Part shown: positions 20,985 through 31,497 of the stretch, one piece after another
How the letters are laid out: every line of letters starts with the position of its first letter
Position numbering within the stretch: position 1 is the stretch's first letter
Assembly: GCA_913062605.1 (NCBI GenBank)
Contig: CAJXWQ010000003.1
Span: 124,001 to 188,000 of the forward strand
Direction: 5' to 3'
Length of the DNA: 64,000 bases
Source of the DNA: an uncultured Cellvibrionales bacterium
GTDB lineage: Bacteria; Pseudomonadota; Gammaproteobacteria; Pseudomonadales; Porticoccaceae
Notes under the pieces: model-generated
Told to the model about the DNA's origin: nothing
Seen by the model: only the letters and a program-made list of their open reading frames with translations
The model's database searches: none
Position numbers and translations under genes: made by a program

Positions 20985-21948
20985 TGGCATGATCATTTTG
21001 TTTTCTCTGACGGTATTGCTTGGTGGTGTTGGTGGTGCTGCTGTGATGACTTGGTGGGAGCGTCGTTTACTGGGTATCTGGCAGGATCGTTATGGCCCAA
21101 ATCGATTAGGGCCCTTTGGCATCATGCAGGTTGCAGCGGATATGCTGAAGTTGCTGACCAAGGATGACTGGGTACCGCCTTTCGCCGACAAGGTTGTCTT
21201 TATCTTTGCACCCACAGCTATTGTGATGGCAATGATGCTGGGTTTTGCCGTGGTGCCCTTCGGCCCAGGGTTACAAATCATTGATATGAATATTGGTCTG
21301 CTGTTCTTTCTTGGTATGACCTCTCTTGCCGTGTACAGCGTATTGCTTGGAGGTCTGGCCTCCAATAATAAATATGCTCTATTAGGCGGCTTGCGCTCTG
21401 CTGCCCAAATGGTGAGTTACGAAGTCTTTATGGGGTTGTCATTGATGGGTGTAGTGATGCTCTCTGGCAGTTTCAACCTCAGGGTAATTGTCGAATCTCA
21501 GGCTGATGGTTGGTACTGCATTTCACAGTTTTTGGGCCTGTTTGTATTTACCGTGTCTGGCATCGCTGAAAGTCACCGATTGCCTTTTGATTTACCTGAA
21601 GCAGAACATGAATTGACCGCGGGTTTTCACACAGAATATGGTGGCATGAAATTCGCCATGTTTATGTTGGGCGAATACCTGGGGTTGATTTTAATTTCCA
21701 GCATGATCGTTACATTATTTTTTGGCGGCTGGTTAGGTCCTTGGCTGCCGCCTGTCGTTTGGTTCGGTATTAAAACCTTCATCGTTATTTGCTTCTTTAT
21801 ACTGTTGCGGGCGGCGATTCCTCGGCCCAGATATGACCAGTTAATGTCCCTGGGTTGGAAAATTATGTTGCCGCTGACGTTGGTTAATCTGGTGGTAACC
21901 GGAGCCGTAGCACTTTGGTTATCTGGTGCTAGTGGAGGTGCGGCATGA
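20977..21948 (+). CDS. nuoH: NADH-quinone oxidoreductase subunit H
   Basis: The 323-residue membrane subunit has about eight TM helices. It joins the peripheral and membrane arms and forms part of the quinone chamber. Conserved parts are [18 protein letters not shown], the glutamate-rich loop [20 protein letters not shown] (in parts) and the C-terminal [16 protein letters not shown] 20977 overlaps nuoG by 8 bases. Confidence 0.96.
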   Translation: MSDGMIILFSLTVLLGGVGGAAVMTWWERRLLGIWQDRYGPNRLGPFGIMQVAADMLKLLTKDDWVPPFADKVVFIFAPTAIVMAMMLGFAVVPFGPGLQIIDMNIGLLFFLGMTSLAVYSVLLGGLASNNKYALLGGLRSAAQMVSYEVFMGLSLMGVVMLSGSFNLRVIVESQADGWYCISQFLGLFVFTVSGIAESHRLPFDLPEAEHELTAGFHTEYGGMKFAMFMLGEYLGLILISSMIVTLFFGGWLGPWLPPVVWFGIKTFIVICFFILLRAAIPRPRYDQLMSLGWKIMLPLTLVNLVVTGAVALWLSGASGGAA

Positions 21949-22460
21949 TTAGTCAGTTACGAACCATGTGGCGGGTTTTATTGCACACGTTTACGCCTGC
22001 TGAAACTGTCCAATACCCCGAAGAAAAACCTTATCTGGCGCCACGTTATAGAGGGCGCATTGTGCTCACCCGTGACCCTGATGGCGAAGAGCGTTGCGTA
22101 GCGTGCAATCTATGTGCGGTGGCCTGCCCAGTGGATTGTATTGCACTACAAAAAGGTAACCGTAATGACGGTAGCTGGTATCCAGAGTTTTTCCGGATCA
22201 ATTTTTCGCGCTGCATTATGTGTGGTATGTGTGAAGAGGCATGCCCTACCTACGCTATTCAACTGACACCAGATTTCGAAATGTGCGAATACGATCGACA
22301 GAATATGGTGTACGAAAAAGAACATTTGCTGATTGACGGCACCGGTAAATATCATGATTACAACTTTTACCGGGTTTCAGGTTTGCAGACAGGCTGGAAA
22401 GACAAAGGTGAGGCGGAGAACGAAGCTCGGCCTATTGATGTCAGGAGTTTGTTGCCATGA
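21945..22460 (+). CDS. nuoI: NADH-quinone oxidoreductase subunit I
   Basis: The 171-residue ferredoxin-like subunit has two C-x2-C-x2-C-x3-CP motifs: [15 protein letters not shown] and [15 protein letters not shown]. They hold clusters N6a and N6b. It starts inside the nuoH stop (ATGA). Downstream is a 73-bp gap before nuoJ, the longest gap in the operon, with no clear hairpin. Confidence 0.96.
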   Translation: MISQLRTMWRVLLHTFTPAETVQYPEEKPYLAPRYRGRIVLTRDPDGEERCVACNLCAVACPVDCIALQKGNRNDGSWYPEFFRINFSRCIMCGMCEEACPTYAIQLTPDFEMCEYDRQNMVYEKEHLLIDGTGKYHDYNFYRVSGLQTGWKDKGEAENEARPIDVRSLLP

Positions 22461-22533
22461 TGAAGACAAGTTTTACGGTGTTTTATTTGAATCTGTATGG
22501 GTCAAAATTTTCTGCCGATGACAGGAGATTGAG

Positions 22534-23064
22534 ATGTTAGAGCTCGTTCTGTTCTACACGGCATCAACCATTGCATTGGTGGCAACCATTCTGGCTCTGA
22601 CTCGTGCAAATGCGACCCACGCACTAATTTATTTGATTTTGTCTTTGTTAGCGGTGGCCGTAATTTTTTACATTATCGGCGCGCCGTTTGCTGCGGCATT
22701 AGAAGTGGTGATTTATGCGGGTGCCATTATGGTGTTGTTTATCTTTGTCATCATGATGCTCAATTTGGGTGATAAGGGTGATCGTCGTGAAAAGCAATTA
22801 TTGAAGCCTCAGATTTGGATCACCCCTGTCATTTTTACATTGGTGTTATTGGTTGAACTGGTTCTGGTGCTTTCCCAAAGTGCACCCGCTGAAATACAAG
22901 GTCTGGTCACGCCGAAGCAGGTAGGTCTGACGTTGTTTGGCCCCTATGTGCTGGCCGTAGAAATTGCCTCCATGCTGCTCTTGGCGGGGCTGGTGGGGTC
23001 TTATCACCTTGGTCGTCGCTACCTGGAAGAGGGTAGAGAAAATTCATCAAGGGGGCGAAGCTAA
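22534..23064 (+). CDS. nuoJ: NADH-quinone oxidoreductase subunit J
   Basis: The 176-residue membrane subunit has five predicted TM helices. The conserved third helix [20 protein letters not shown] includes the YAGAIMVLF signature. It is one of the small helices-bundle subunits next to NuoK and NuoH. AGGAG precedes the ATG at 22534. It overlaps nuoK by one base. Confidence 0.95.
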   Translation: MLELVLFYTASTIALVATILALTRANATHALIYLILSLLAVAVIFYIIGAPFAAALEVVIYAGAIMVLFIFVIMMLNLGDKGDRREKQLLKPQIWITPVIFTLVLLVELVLVLSQSAPAEIQGLVTPKQVGLTLFGPYVLAVEIASMLLLAGLVGSYHLGRRYLEEGRENSSRGRS

Positions 23065-23378
23065 TGGGCAGTGTCAGCATTCCTCTCGACCATGTTCTGT
23101 TGTTGTCTGCATTATTATTTATCTGCGGGCTGCTTGGATTGATGATGCGGCGGAACATCATTTTTATTTTGATCTCTCTGGAAGTGATGCTCAACTCTTC
23201 TGCTGTGGCATTTGTTGCCGCAGGAGCTCGTTGGGGTCAGCCCGATGGTCAAATAGTGTTTATGTTAATTCTTGCCGTTGCGGCTGCCGAAGTAGCCGTT
23301 GGTTTGGGTTTGGTGCTTCAGATTCAGCGTCGCTTTAAGAGCCTGGATATGGATGATGCCAACAGGATGAGAGGATAA
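23064..23378 (+). CDS. nuoK: NADH-quinone oxidoreductase subunit K
   Basis: The 104-residue membrane subunit has three TM helices with the buried Glu residues of NuoK: one in SLEVMLNS and one in [11 protein letters not shown]. These are thought to take part in proton transfer. It starts at TAATG on the nuoJ stop. nuoL follows after 21 bp. Confidence 0.95.
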   Translation: MGSVSIPLDHVLLLSALLFICGLLGLMMRRNIIFILISLEVMLNSSAVAFVAAGARWGQPDGQIVFMLILAVAAAEVAVGLGLVLQIQRRFKSLDMDDANRMRG

Positions 23379-23399
23379 TTTTATGTTGAGGTTGTCCCT

Positions 23400-25244
23400 A
23401 TGTTGAAACTGCTGCCACTCATTCCACTCTTCCCCTTGGTGAGCTCAATAATATTGATGGTGACACTGGGCAAACTGCCAAAACGCATGGTGGCCATTCT
23501 AGGTGCGGGTTCAGTGGGTATGGCCGCTTTGATCACACTGTTGGTGGGTCTGGCGTTTATGGAAACAGGTCAGCCCCATCATCAAGTGCTGTGGACCTGG
23601 ATGCGAGTGGGTGAATTTTCTCCTGATATTGCTTTTTATCTGGATGGCCTAACTTTGGTAATGATGTCAGTGATTACCGGTGTTGGTTTTCTGATTCACT
23701 TGTTTTCCACCGAGTTTATGGAAGATGACAACAGCTTCAGTCGTTATTTTGCTTACTTGAATATGTTTGTTTTCGCTATGTTGATATTGGTGATGGCAGA
23801 CAATCTATTGCTGTTATATCTGGGCTGGGAAGGTGTCGGTGCATGCAGTTATTTACTGGTGGGTTTTTGGTATCAAAATCCAGATAACGGCGCAGCAGCA
23901 AGAAAAGCCTTTGTGGTGACTCGGATTGGTGATACTGCTATGGCCGTGGGCCTTTTCTTGCTATTTACCGAATTGGGAACGTTGGATATACAACCATTGG
24001 CTGAGGCAGCGAAGAGCCAGTGGGAAGTGGGTGATACTTTACCTGTTGTCGCCTGCCTGTTATTGCTGGGTGGTGCTGTGGGCAAATCGGCTCAGTTGCC
24101 GTTGCACACATGGTTGCCAGATGCCATGGCGGGTCCAACACCAGTTAGTGCATTGATACATGCCGCAACCATGGTGACGGCTGGTGTGTATCTTATTGCA
24201 CGAACCCACGAATTATTTTTGCTCGCGCCTCCCGCCATGTTGGCGGTAGCGCTTGTGGGGTTGATCACGTCCTTGATGGCAGCCTTTACTGCGCTGAACC
24301 AACATGACATCAAACGGATTCTGGCGTATTCCACTATTAGTCAGATTGGCTATATGTTTTTGGCATTAGGCGTGGGTGCCTGGGCCGCGGGAATTTTTCA
24401 TTTAGTAACCCATGCCTTTTTTAAGGCGCTGTTATTTCTGGCGGCAGGTGCTGTGATTCACTGCCTGCACCATGAACATAATATCTTCAAGATGGGTGGT
24501 CTTCGAACTCGTTTACCCGTGGTTTTCTGGAGTTTCCTTATTGGTTCGGCCGCATTGGCGGCACTGCCGCTGACGTCAGGATTTTTTAGTAAGGATATGA
24601 TTTTATTGCAGGCTTACGAGTTGCCGGGAGTCGGTCCTTGGTTGTGGGTGGGTGGTTTGTTGGGGGCATTGTTAACAGCTATGTACAGTTTTAGGTTGGT
24701 GTTTGTGGTGTTCTTTGGCGAGACAAAAATGGAGCCGGATAAGCAACCCGGGGTTCGCATGGCGGTACCGCTGTCATTACTTTGTGTTTTGGCGTTGGTC
24801 GGTGGGTTTTTTGCCCTGCCGTTGGTGCCATTGGCGTCAGCATTTCCTGTTGCAAGTGAACATCACCCCAGTCACTTAATAGAAGGAATTTCTATTGCGG
24901 TTCCGCTTATTGGCTTGGCCATTGCGTATTTCATTTTCCTGGGTGGCCAATGGAAAGTAGACGGATTGGTTAATTCGGCATCGGGACAAATGCTGAGAAA
25001 ATTCTGGTTCAGTGGTTGGGCGATGGATTGGCTCTATGACAAATTTTGGGTGCAGCCCTATAAGTCTCTTACTCATCTATTGAGGAGGGAATGTATGGAC
25101 GATATCTATAATACGATCGTTAAATTTTGTCAGCTCTTATACAGGGTGTTTAGCTATACGCAGGCAGGCCGGTTGCGTTGGTATGCCACCAGCATGGTGT
25201 TTGGCATGATTGTGGTCATTGCGCTATTACAGGGGGTTATATGA
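23400..25244 (+). CDS. nuoL: NADH-quinone oxidoreductase subunit L
   Basis: The 614-residue antiporter-like proton channel is the distal end of the membrane arm. It shows the conserved WEGVGACSYLLVGFWY, LPLHTWLPDAMAGPTPVSALIHAATMV (in parts) and a long C-terminal amphipathic helix region leading to a final TM. It is homologous to Mrp antiporter subunit A. Start ATG 23400 with a GAGG nearby. Confidence 0.96.
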   Translation: MLKLLPLIPLFPLVSSIILMVTLGKLPKRMVAILGAGSVGMAALITLLVGLAFMETGQPHHQVLWTWMRVGEFSPDIAFYLDGLTLVMMSVITGVGFLIHLFSTEFMEDDNSFSRYFAYLNMFVFAMLILVMADNLLLLYLGWEGVGACSYLLVGFWYQNPDNGAAARKAFVVTRIGDTAMAVGLFLLFTELGTLDIQPLAEAAKSQWEVGDTLPVVACLLLLGGAVGKSAQLPLHTWLPDAMAGPTPVSALIHAATMVTAGVYLIARTHELFLLAPPAMLAVALVGLITSLMAAFTALNQHDIKRILAYSTISQIGYMFLALGVGAWAAGIFHLVTHAFFKALLFLAAGAVIHCLHHEHNIFKMGGLRTRLPVVFWSFLIGSAALAALPLTSGFFSKDMILLQAYELPGVGPWLWVGGLLGALLTAMYSFRLVFVVFFGETKMEPDKQPGVRMAVPLSLLCVLALVGGFFALPLVPLASAFPVASEHHPSHLIEGISIAVPLIGLAIAYFIFLGGQWKVDGLVNSASGQMLRKFWFSGWAMDWLYDKFWVQPYKSLTHLLRRECMDDIYNTIVKFCQLLYRVFSYTQAGRLRWYATSMVFGMIVVIALLQGVI

Positions 25245-25263
25245 TAGCGCAGGGGGTGCTCAA

Positions 25264-26802
25264 ATGATTTTGGTCAATCTCATTCTCATTTTGCTGGTAG
25301 GTGGTGTGATTGCCTGGATATCTGAGCGGCAACATCCGAACTTGCCGCGCTGGATAGCGCTGTTAGTAATTTTGTTTGATCTGGGTTATTTGTGTGCTGT
25401 CGCCGATCTTTCCTGGTCTCAAATTGCTGTTGTACCGAACCCCTCTGATGCAACTACTTGGTTGTTCCATTATAAGGCAGAGTGGATCCCGCGTTTTGGT
25501 ATTAGTTTTGAGTTGGCGATGGATGGCCTGAGCTTACTTATGGTTGTCCTGACGTTAGTGTTAGGCGCTATTTCTGTCAGTTCTTCCTGGACAGATATTA
25601 AACAGCGAACAGGTTTCTTCGAAGCTAATTTACTCTGGACTTTGGCGGGGGTCATTGGGGTGTTCTTGGCTCTGGATCTTTTCCTGTTCTTCCTGTTTTG
25701 GGAAGTAATGCTGGTACCTATGTATCTGATGATCGCTATCTGGGGGCATGAAGGACGGAGCTATGCCTCCATGAAGTTCTTCATCTTTACTCAGGTCAGC
25801 GGCCTGATGATGTTGTTCGCAATTTTAGCCTTGGTGGTACTGAATCAGCACAGTACGGGTGTGTATAGCTTCAGCTATTTTGATTTGCTCGGACATAATG
25901 TAGGTGGGGACATAGCGTATTGGCTGATGCTAGGTTTCTTCATCGCTTTTTTTGTCAAACTACCAGGGTTCCCTGTTCATACTTGGTTGCCTGATGCTCA
26001 TACCCAGGCACCTACCGCAGGTAGTGTCATTCTGGCTGGGATTCTGTTGAAAACCGGTGCCTATGGTCTTATTCGCTTTGTGGTTCCACTGTTCCCTAAT
26101 GAGGCGATGGCCTTTTCTCCTATTGCTTTGGCACTAGGTGCAGTGGGAGTAATTTACGGGGCAATATTGGCCTTTGGTCAGGATGACTTTAAACGCATGG
26201 TGGCCTATAGCAGTGTTAGTCATATGGGTTTTGTGTTGCTGGGTGTGTTTGCCTGGAACACTCTGGCTCTGCAAGGTGCGGTAATGCAAATGATAGCTCA
26301 CGGTCTGAGTACTGCGGCATTGTTTATGATTGCCGGATCATTGCAGGAACGGCTTCATACCCGGGATATGTCAAAAATGGGTGGTTTATGGCAAAACATG
26401 CCACGTATGGGTGCCGTGGCCATGTTCTTTATGTTGGCTTCGGTCGGCTTACCAGGGCTGGGTAATTTTGTTGCCGAATTTATGGTCTTGATTGGGCTGT
26501 TTAAAGTTGCTCCCTGGGTGGCGGTGGTGTCTGCTTTGGTTTTAATCGTTGGTGCCATCTATTTACTGATCATGATGCAACGGGCTTTCCAGGGTAAACC
26601 TAATGAAGGGTTGCGATTGTCGGACTATGGTGGCAGGGAAATGTTGACTATGGCAGTGATGATTGTTGGCTTGGTATGGTTGGGACTTTACCCCCAGCCA
26701 GTACTTGATACAGCCCAGCCAGTACTGGATAGCCTGACTCGGTTGGTGGTTGAGGTATCAGAAGCTGCTAGCACTACAGACATTGCGGGGGCCTTTCCAT
26801 GA
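25264..26802 (+). CDS. nuoM: NADH-quinone oxidoreductase subunit M
   Basis: The 512-residue antiporter-like proton channel carries conserved FWEVMLVPMYLMIAIWG and FPVHTWLPDAHTQAPT. ATG 25264 was taken in place of an upstream in-frame codon that lies inside nuoL. Near the 3' end a 21-bp in-frame tandem duplication (26693-26731) yields PQPVLDTAQPVLDS in the soluble C-terminal tail. It overlaps nuoN by 4 bases. Confidence 0.96.
   Translation: MILVNLILILLVGGVIAWISERQHPNLPRWIALLVILFDLGYLCAVADLSWSQIAVVPNPSDATTWLFHYKAEWIPRFGISFELAMDGLSLLMVVLTLVLGAISVSSSWTDIKQRTGFFEANLLWTLAGVIGVFLALDLFLFFLFWEVMLVPMYLMIAIWGHEGRSYASMKFFIFTQVSGLMMLFAILALVVLNQHSTGVYSFSYFDLLGHNVGGDIAYWLMLGFFIAFFVKLPGFPVHTWLPDAHTQAPTAGSVILAGILLKTGAYGLIRFVVPLFPNEAMAFSPIALALGAVGVIYGAILAFGQDDFKRMVAYSSVSHMGFVLLGVFAWNTLALQGAVMQMIAHGLSTAALFMIAGSLQERLHTRDMSKMGGLWQNMPRMGAVAMFFMLASVGLPGLGNFVAEFMVLIGLFKVAPWVAVVSALVLIVGAIYLLIMMQRAFQGKPNEGLRLSDYGGREMLTMAVMIVGLVWLGLYPQPVLDTAQPVLDSLTRLVVEVSEAASTTDIAGAFP
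26693..26731 (+). repeat. 21-bp in-frame tandem duplication in nuoM
   Basis: CCCAGCCAGTACTTGATA (26693-26710) recurs at 26714-26731 with one mismatch, period 21 (seven codons). It doubles a QPVLD motif at the cytoplasmic or periplasmic tail of NuoM. Confidence 0.8.
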
Positions 26803-28244
26803 GTAATGCCATGAGCATGATTGAGCTACAGGCCATACTCCCCATAATCGTACTGACCGTTGTTATTGTATTACTGATGTTAGTCATTGCTTTTCGCCGA
26901 GCCCATGGGCTCACTGCAGGGTTTACGGTAGTCGGGTTGCTGTGCACATTATTGTCTATACCAATAGCAATGGCAGTGGGCGAGCAAACAATGTCGTTGT
27001 TGAGTGTAGATCGCTACGGCATATTTTTTACTGTCTTGTTGCTGGGTGTTGCGCTGGCAAGTACTTTATTGTCGTGGGAATACCTGCGGCATCGTAGTGG
27101 GCGTAACGAGGAGTTTTATTTACTACTGTTATTGGCAACACTCGGGGCCTTAGTGTTGGCCTTTGCTAATCATGTGGTGTCATTACTACTGGGGATGGAG
27201 CTACTGGGTGTTTCACTCTATGCAATGATTTCCTATCCTGAAAAAGGAAAATTACCGTTAGAAGCAGCCATTAAATATTTGGTGTTATCCGGTTGTGCCT
27301 CTGCCGTATTGCTGTTTGGTTTTGCTCTGCTGTATGCAGCACTTGGCAGTATGTCTTTTGTGGAAATGGGGGAGCGCCTGTCGGCAGCCACAGATAATCA
27401 GGTGCTTATTCTTGCGGGAACAGCATTGGTTTTGGCCGGTGTAGGTTTCAAGCTGTCAGTGGTGCCATTCCATATGTGGACGCCAGATGTTTATCAGGGT
27501 GCACCATTACCTGTGGCAGGATTTTTGGCGACGGCCTCCAAGGGTGCTATTTTTGCTGCACTGCTGCGTTTCTTTATGGAGGCACAGTTACATCAATACG
27601 ATACGCTTCTTGTTACTTTGGGTGTATTGGCTGTGGCATCAATGCTGGTAGGTAACCTCCTTGCCCTACAGCAACAAAATATCAAACGGCTGTTGGCTTA
27701 TTCTTCCATTGCTCACTTTGGCTATTTGTTAATAACGCTGGTGGCTGGCGGTATGTTGGGTGGCAGTAAGTTGGCGGTAGAGGCGGCAAGTTATTATGTT
27801 GTGGCCTATGTAGTGACCACCTTGGCAGTCTTTGCTGTTATCAGTCTGTTATCCAGTGAAGGGGGTGATGAAAAGCAGTCTGTCACTGACCTTACTGGGT
27901 TGTTCTGGCATCGGCCATTATTGGCAGGAATTTTAACGCTTTCATTGTTGTCCCTAGCAGGGATCCCCTTGACCGCCGGATTTATTGGTAAGTTTTACAT
28001 CTTTACCGCAGGTATAGAAGGGGCTCTATGGGTGCTGTTAGCCGCATTGGTTTTGGGCAGCGCCATTGGCATTTACTACTACTTGCGAATTATTTATGTC
28101 ATGACGCTTCAGGATGATAACAAGACTGTTAAGTATTCATCCCCTTGGTTGGGTGAAATTGTGGCAGTGTTGCTGGCTGTGCTGGTGGTCTGGTTGGGTG
28201 TGCTCCCGCAGCCGCTAATGGTCTATGTTGGTGGGTTTTTCTAG
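26799..28244 (+). CDS. nuoN: NADH-quinone oxidoreductase subunit N
   Basis: The 481-residue antiporter-like subunit ends the nuo operon. It carries GMELLGVSLYAM, the VPFHMWTPDVYQGAP motif of NuoN and the lysine-bearing helices of a proton channel. ATG 26799 overlaps nuoM (ATGA); a second Met five codons later could also serve. Confidence 0.96.
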   Translation: MSNAMSMIELQAILPIIVLTVVIVLLMLVIAFRRAHGLTAGFTVVGLLCTLLSIPIAMAVGEQTMSLLSVDRYGIFFTVLLLGVALASTLLSWEYLRHRSGRNEEFYLLLLLATLGALVLAFANHVVSLLLGMELLGVSLYAMISYPEKGKLPLEAAIKYLVLSGCASAVLLFGFALLYAALGSMSFVEMGERLSAATDNQVLILAGTALVLAGVGFKLSVVPFHMWTPDVYQGAPLPVAGFLATASKGAIFAALLRFFMEAQLHQYDTLLVTLGVLAVASMLVGNLLALQQQNIKRLLAYSSIAHFGYLLITLVAGGMLGGSKLAVEAASYYVVAYVVTTLAVFAVISLLSSEGGDEKQSVTDLTGLFWHRPLLAGILTLSLLSLAGIPLTAGFIGKFYIFTAGIEGALWVLLAALVLGSAIGIYYYLRIIYVMTLQDDNKTVKYSSPWLGEIVAVLLAVLVVWLGVLPQPLMVYVGGFF

Positions 28245-28312
28245 GTAGGCACGGTATGCAATTCGCTGTTTGTCTAGTATTCTGAAAGTGGGTAAAAAAA
28301 GAAGGTTTCTCT

Positions 28313-28708
28313 ATGTTGCGCTCAGTAGAACTCAAAGATTACATGCTTCCAAGCCCGGTTAAGGTGAAAGCCGATGTCGATTTGTGTGATGCCGTAGAAT
28401 TGATTCTGGAATACAAGATTTCAGGCCTTTGTGTGGTAGATGATGAGAATCATTTACTTGGTATTTTGTCAGAAATGGATTGTCTGAAAGCGATTCTTAG
28501 TGCCATGTACAACGAAGAAACCAGCGTTGGTCCGGTTAGCGGGTATATGACTAAGGATGTGTATTCGGTCTCACCCCATGCAGACATTGTGGATGTGGCA
28601 CAGGATATGTTGACGCGACGTTTTCGCCGCTGCCCCGTGGTTCAGGATGGCAAGTTGGTAGGACAAGTAACCTGTCGTCAGCTATTACGGGCCGTTGAGA
28701 AGTTTTAG
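28313..28708 (+). CDS. Small protein with a pair of CBS domains
   Basis: The 131-residue soluble protein consists almost only of two CBS repeats (about 8-62 and 77-131). The first is marked by GLCVVDDENHLLGILSEMDCLKAI and the second by RRCPVVQDGKLVGQVTCRQLL. Such Bateman modules often bind adenine nucleotides. It follows nuoN by 68 bp with GAAGG ahead of the ATG, so it may be co-transcribed with complex I. What it regulates cannot be read from the sequence. It converges on feoB. Confidence 0.8.
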   Translation: MLRSVELKDYMLPSPVKVKADVDLCDAVELILEYKISGLCVVDDENHLLGILSEMDCLKAILSAMYNEETSVGPVSGYMTKDVYSVSPHADIVDVAQDMLTRRFRRCPVVQDGKLVGQVTCRQLLRAVEKF

Positions 28709-28821
28709 AGCTACCAGCTTTCTATTTTTATAGGTTGTCGTAGCTGATAGATATTGTTGTCTTTAGGGCGGCTATTTGCAGGATAGGTTTGTCTGCAGGT
28801 GGCCCATAATTCTATGTGCCG

Positions 28822-31158
28822 TCAGTGTAAATTGACCGCCGGTATCAGATTTTCATTACGAGCCTGTTTCTTACCAAACTGCATCAAAAGTAGGTAGCCA
28901 GTTAGCATAATCAGCAGCATGGCCCCGGTCCACAGCAGAGATTGCTGAGGGTGTGCTGGCAGTGTGCCTAGCTGATAGACAATAACAGACACAGCATAAG
29001 CTAGCAGGGTGTTCCATGTTGCGGAGAAAAAGGCCCAGGCACTACCGGCTTCTTTGTAGATAGCACCCAGGGTCGCGACGCAGGGCATATAGAGAAGAAT
29101 AAACAGGATATAGCAGAAGGCAGCCAAGGGGCCATCAAATAATTGCTGCATTAATGTGATAGTAGAAACTTTTACATCTTGCGCTTCAGCAGAGGCTTCT
29201 TTATCTGTTAAATCACCGACATTAATCCCTAAAGGGTCCCCCCACATATTATTTACTTCGGCAAGGTTTTCCGGGATTGTCGCAAAGGCTTCAGAAATCA
29301 TTCCTGTAATACTTATTGCTTCATTAGTCTTCGTCGGCGGGCCGTTTTCATTTCTAGCCATATCAGAATAGAGGGCATCCAGCGTACCTACGACCACTTC
29401 TTTGGCAAAGATACCACTGAACAGACCTACAGTGGCGGGCCAGTTTTCTTCTTTTACACCGAGTGGGCCAAATATTGGAGTAATAGTTTTTCCAATGGCA
29501 GAAAGTAATGAACGCTCAGTATTTTGATTATTAAAGCTGCCATCAGTACCGATAGAGTTTGCAAAGTTAAGGACAATAACCACGATAACGATGGCTTTAC
29601 CCGCACGTAGTATGAAGCCTTTCAGTCGATGCCAGGTATGGATAACAAGGCCTTTTACTGTGGGAGTATGGTAGTTGGGCAACTCCATGATAAAGGGGCT
29701 AATGTCCTGACTCAGCATTTTTCGGCGCACTAAAAAGCCTGTAAGCATGGCGAGAGCAATACCAATGACATAAAGACCAAAGACGACATTTTGACCGTTT
29801 TCAGTAAAAAAGGCGGTGGCAAATAAAATGTAGACTGTCAGTCTGGCACCACAGGACATGAACGGTGCCATAAGTGTTGTGAGTAAGCGATCTTGGTTGG
29901 TATCCAAAGTACGGCTGGCCATCACTGAAGGTACATTACAGCCAAAGCCCACCACTAATGGCACAAATGCTTTCCCTGGTAATCCCAGGCTGCGCATTAT
30001 TCGGTCAAGAATAAAGGCGGTTCGTGCCATATAGCCTGAGTCTTCCAGGAAGGTTTGGAAGAGAAAGAGTGTACCGATGACCGGCACGAAGCTGGCAACC
30101 AACTGTATGCCCCCTCCCGCGCCATCTGCAATGAATGTCACCATCCATTGGGGAAAGTGCAGTGCTGTAAGTAATTGTCGGGGTAGCTCAACAAAAATGG
30201 CCCCGGCCGCAATATCGAAGAAATCAATAAATGCACCACCAAAATTAATGGACACCATAAACATCAGGTACATCACCCCGAGAAAAGCGGGGAAGGCAAG
30301 ATAGCGGTTTAGTAGTACGGTATCGATGATATCTGTAATTGATTTTTTGTCTTGGGAATCGTAATGGACGGCACCGGTAGTGATGTTATTAATCCATTGG
30401 TATCGGTCGGTAATTAATGTGTCTGCGGCACTATATGTCAGTTGCTTCTCAAGGGAGTCAACTTCAGCTTGCATCTGCTGCTGTAGTTTTTCGGGGAACT
30501 GGGATAGCACTAGGGCATCTCTTTCCAATATGGCAGTCGCCTGAAGTTTGGACGAACTTGGAGAATGCTGATGTATCAAGGACAGAATTCTTGTAGTGGT
30601 CTGTTCCAGAGGGTCGGATACGGTAACCGGGTGGGTTCTATCGGTGTTCTTATGAAGATAATTGCTTGCGATATCAACTAAGGTTCCAATGCCTTCACTG
30701 CGGCTGGCTACCAGTGATACCACAGGAAAGCCAATTTTTTCAGACAATTCATATGGGTCGATGTGGATGCCGTTTTGATCCGCCACATCCATCATGTTCA
30801 GTGCGATAACGAATGGAACGCCTGCGTCCATTAGCTGGGTTGTCAGGTACAGGCCGCGTTCAAGACATGAGGCATCAATAATATTAATGATGAGATCAGC
30901 ATTGTTTCCCAATATGAACTGTTGTGCGATTTGCTGATCGATTGAGTCATCTTCACAAGAGACATGCAGGGAATAGGTGCCGGGCAAATCCACTAGCTTA
31001 AAGTTGGTGCCAGCATGCTTAAAATTGCCGGTTTTTTTCTCTACGGTAACGCCAGGCCAGTTGCCCACTTTTTGATGGGTTCCTGTAAGGGCGTTGAACA
31101 GCGTAGTTTTACCGCAGTTGGGGTTACCCACCAATGCAATGGTGAACTCTTGGCTCAT
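28822..31158 (-). CDS. feoB: Ferrous iron transporter FeoB
   Basis: The 778-residue inner-membrane Fe(II) transporter has an N-terminal G domain (G1 GNPNCGKT, G3 DLPGTYS, G4 NMMD), a GDI-like helical domain and a polytopic membrane part with Gate motifs around ILDRIMRSLGLPGKAFVPLVVGFGCNVPS (in parts) including the conserved GCNVP. It overlaps feoA by 4 bases. No feoC gene follows. Transcription is expected to be repressed by Fur through the box upstream of feoA. Confidence 0.96.
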   Translation of the reverse strand: MSQEFTIALVGNPNCGKTTLFNALTGTHQKVGNWPGVTVEKKTGNFKHAGTNFKLVDLPGTYSLHVSCEDDSIDQQIAQQFILGNNADLIINIIDASCLERGLYLTTQLMDAGVPFVIALNMMDVADQNGIHIDPYELSEKIGFPVVSLVASRSEGIGTLVDIASNYLHKNTDRTHPVTVSDPLEQTTTRILSLIHQHSPSSSKLQATAILERDALVLSQFPEKLQQQMQAEVDSLEKQLTYSAADTLITDRYQWINNITTGAVHYDSQDKKSITDIIDTVLLNRYLAFPAFLGVMYLMFMVSINFGGAFIDFFDIAAGAIFVELPRQLLTALHFPQWMVTFIADGAGGGIQLVASFVPVIGTLFLFQTFLEDSGYMARTAFILDRIMRSLGLPGKAFVPLVVGFGCNVPSVMASRTLDTNQDRLLTTLMAPFMSCGARLTVYILFATAFFTENGQNVVFGLYVIGIALAMLTGFLVRRKMLSQDISPFIMELPNYHTPTVKGLVIHTWHRLKGFILRAGKAIVIVVIVLNFANSIGTDGSFNNQNTERSLLSAIGKTITPIFGPLGVKEENWPATVGLFSGIFAKEVVVGTLDALYSDMARNENGPPTKTNEAISITGMISEAFATIPENLAEVNNMWGDPLGINVGDLTDKEASAEAQDVKVSTITLMQQLFDGPLAAFCYILFILLYMPCVATLGAIYKEAGSAWAFFSATWNTLLAYAVSVIVYQLGTLPAHPQQSLLWTGAMLLIMLTGYLLLMQFGKKQARNENLIPAVNLH

Positions 31159-31382
31159 AATTTGTCTACCATCAGCCCTACTGCCTCATGGCTTCTCAGG
31201 CTGAGCCGAAACCCTCTAACAAGAATAGCGATCGGGTCACCCAAAGGGGCTCGATGTTGTACTAAAAAGGGTGTTCCAGGTGTTAATCCCAGGCTCATCA
31301 AACGAATGCGGTAGGACTCAGGAACATCCTTGAAGCCACTTACCCGGGCATGGTCGCCTGTTTGTAGTTGATCAAATTGCAT
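31155..31382 (-). CDS. feoA: Ferrous iron transport accessory protein FeoA
   Basis: The 75-residue SH3-like protein has the FeoA pattern: LQTGDHARV near the start, then RIRLMSLGLTPGTPF and a basic/hydrophobic strand region. FeoA associates with FeoB at the cytoplasmic face. It is first in the feoAB operon, with a perfect Fur 7-1-7 box about 30 bp upstream of the start. Confidence 0.94.
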   Translation of the reverse strand: MQFDQLQTGDHARVSGFKDVPESYRIRLMSLGLTPGTPFLVQHRAPLGDPIAILVRGFRLSLRSHEAVGLMVDKL

Positions 31383-31410
31383 ACGTATAAATGGTACAGA
31401 TTGCCTTAAA

Positions 31411-31425
31411 TGATAATGATTATCA
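31411..31425 (-). promoter_or_regulatory. Fur box controlling feoAB
   Basis: TGATAATGATTATCA is an exact match to the 7-1-7 Fur consensus (tgataatnattatca), a perfect dyad about its central base. It is 29 bp upstream of the feoA start, where repression by Fe-Fur would block transcription. Confidence 0.9.
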
Positions 31426-31497
31426 GTTATATTGGAGTTAGAAGCAATAAGTACTTGTTGCCTGTGGGGGCTTTATGTCAATCCAATTGATTTGAAA

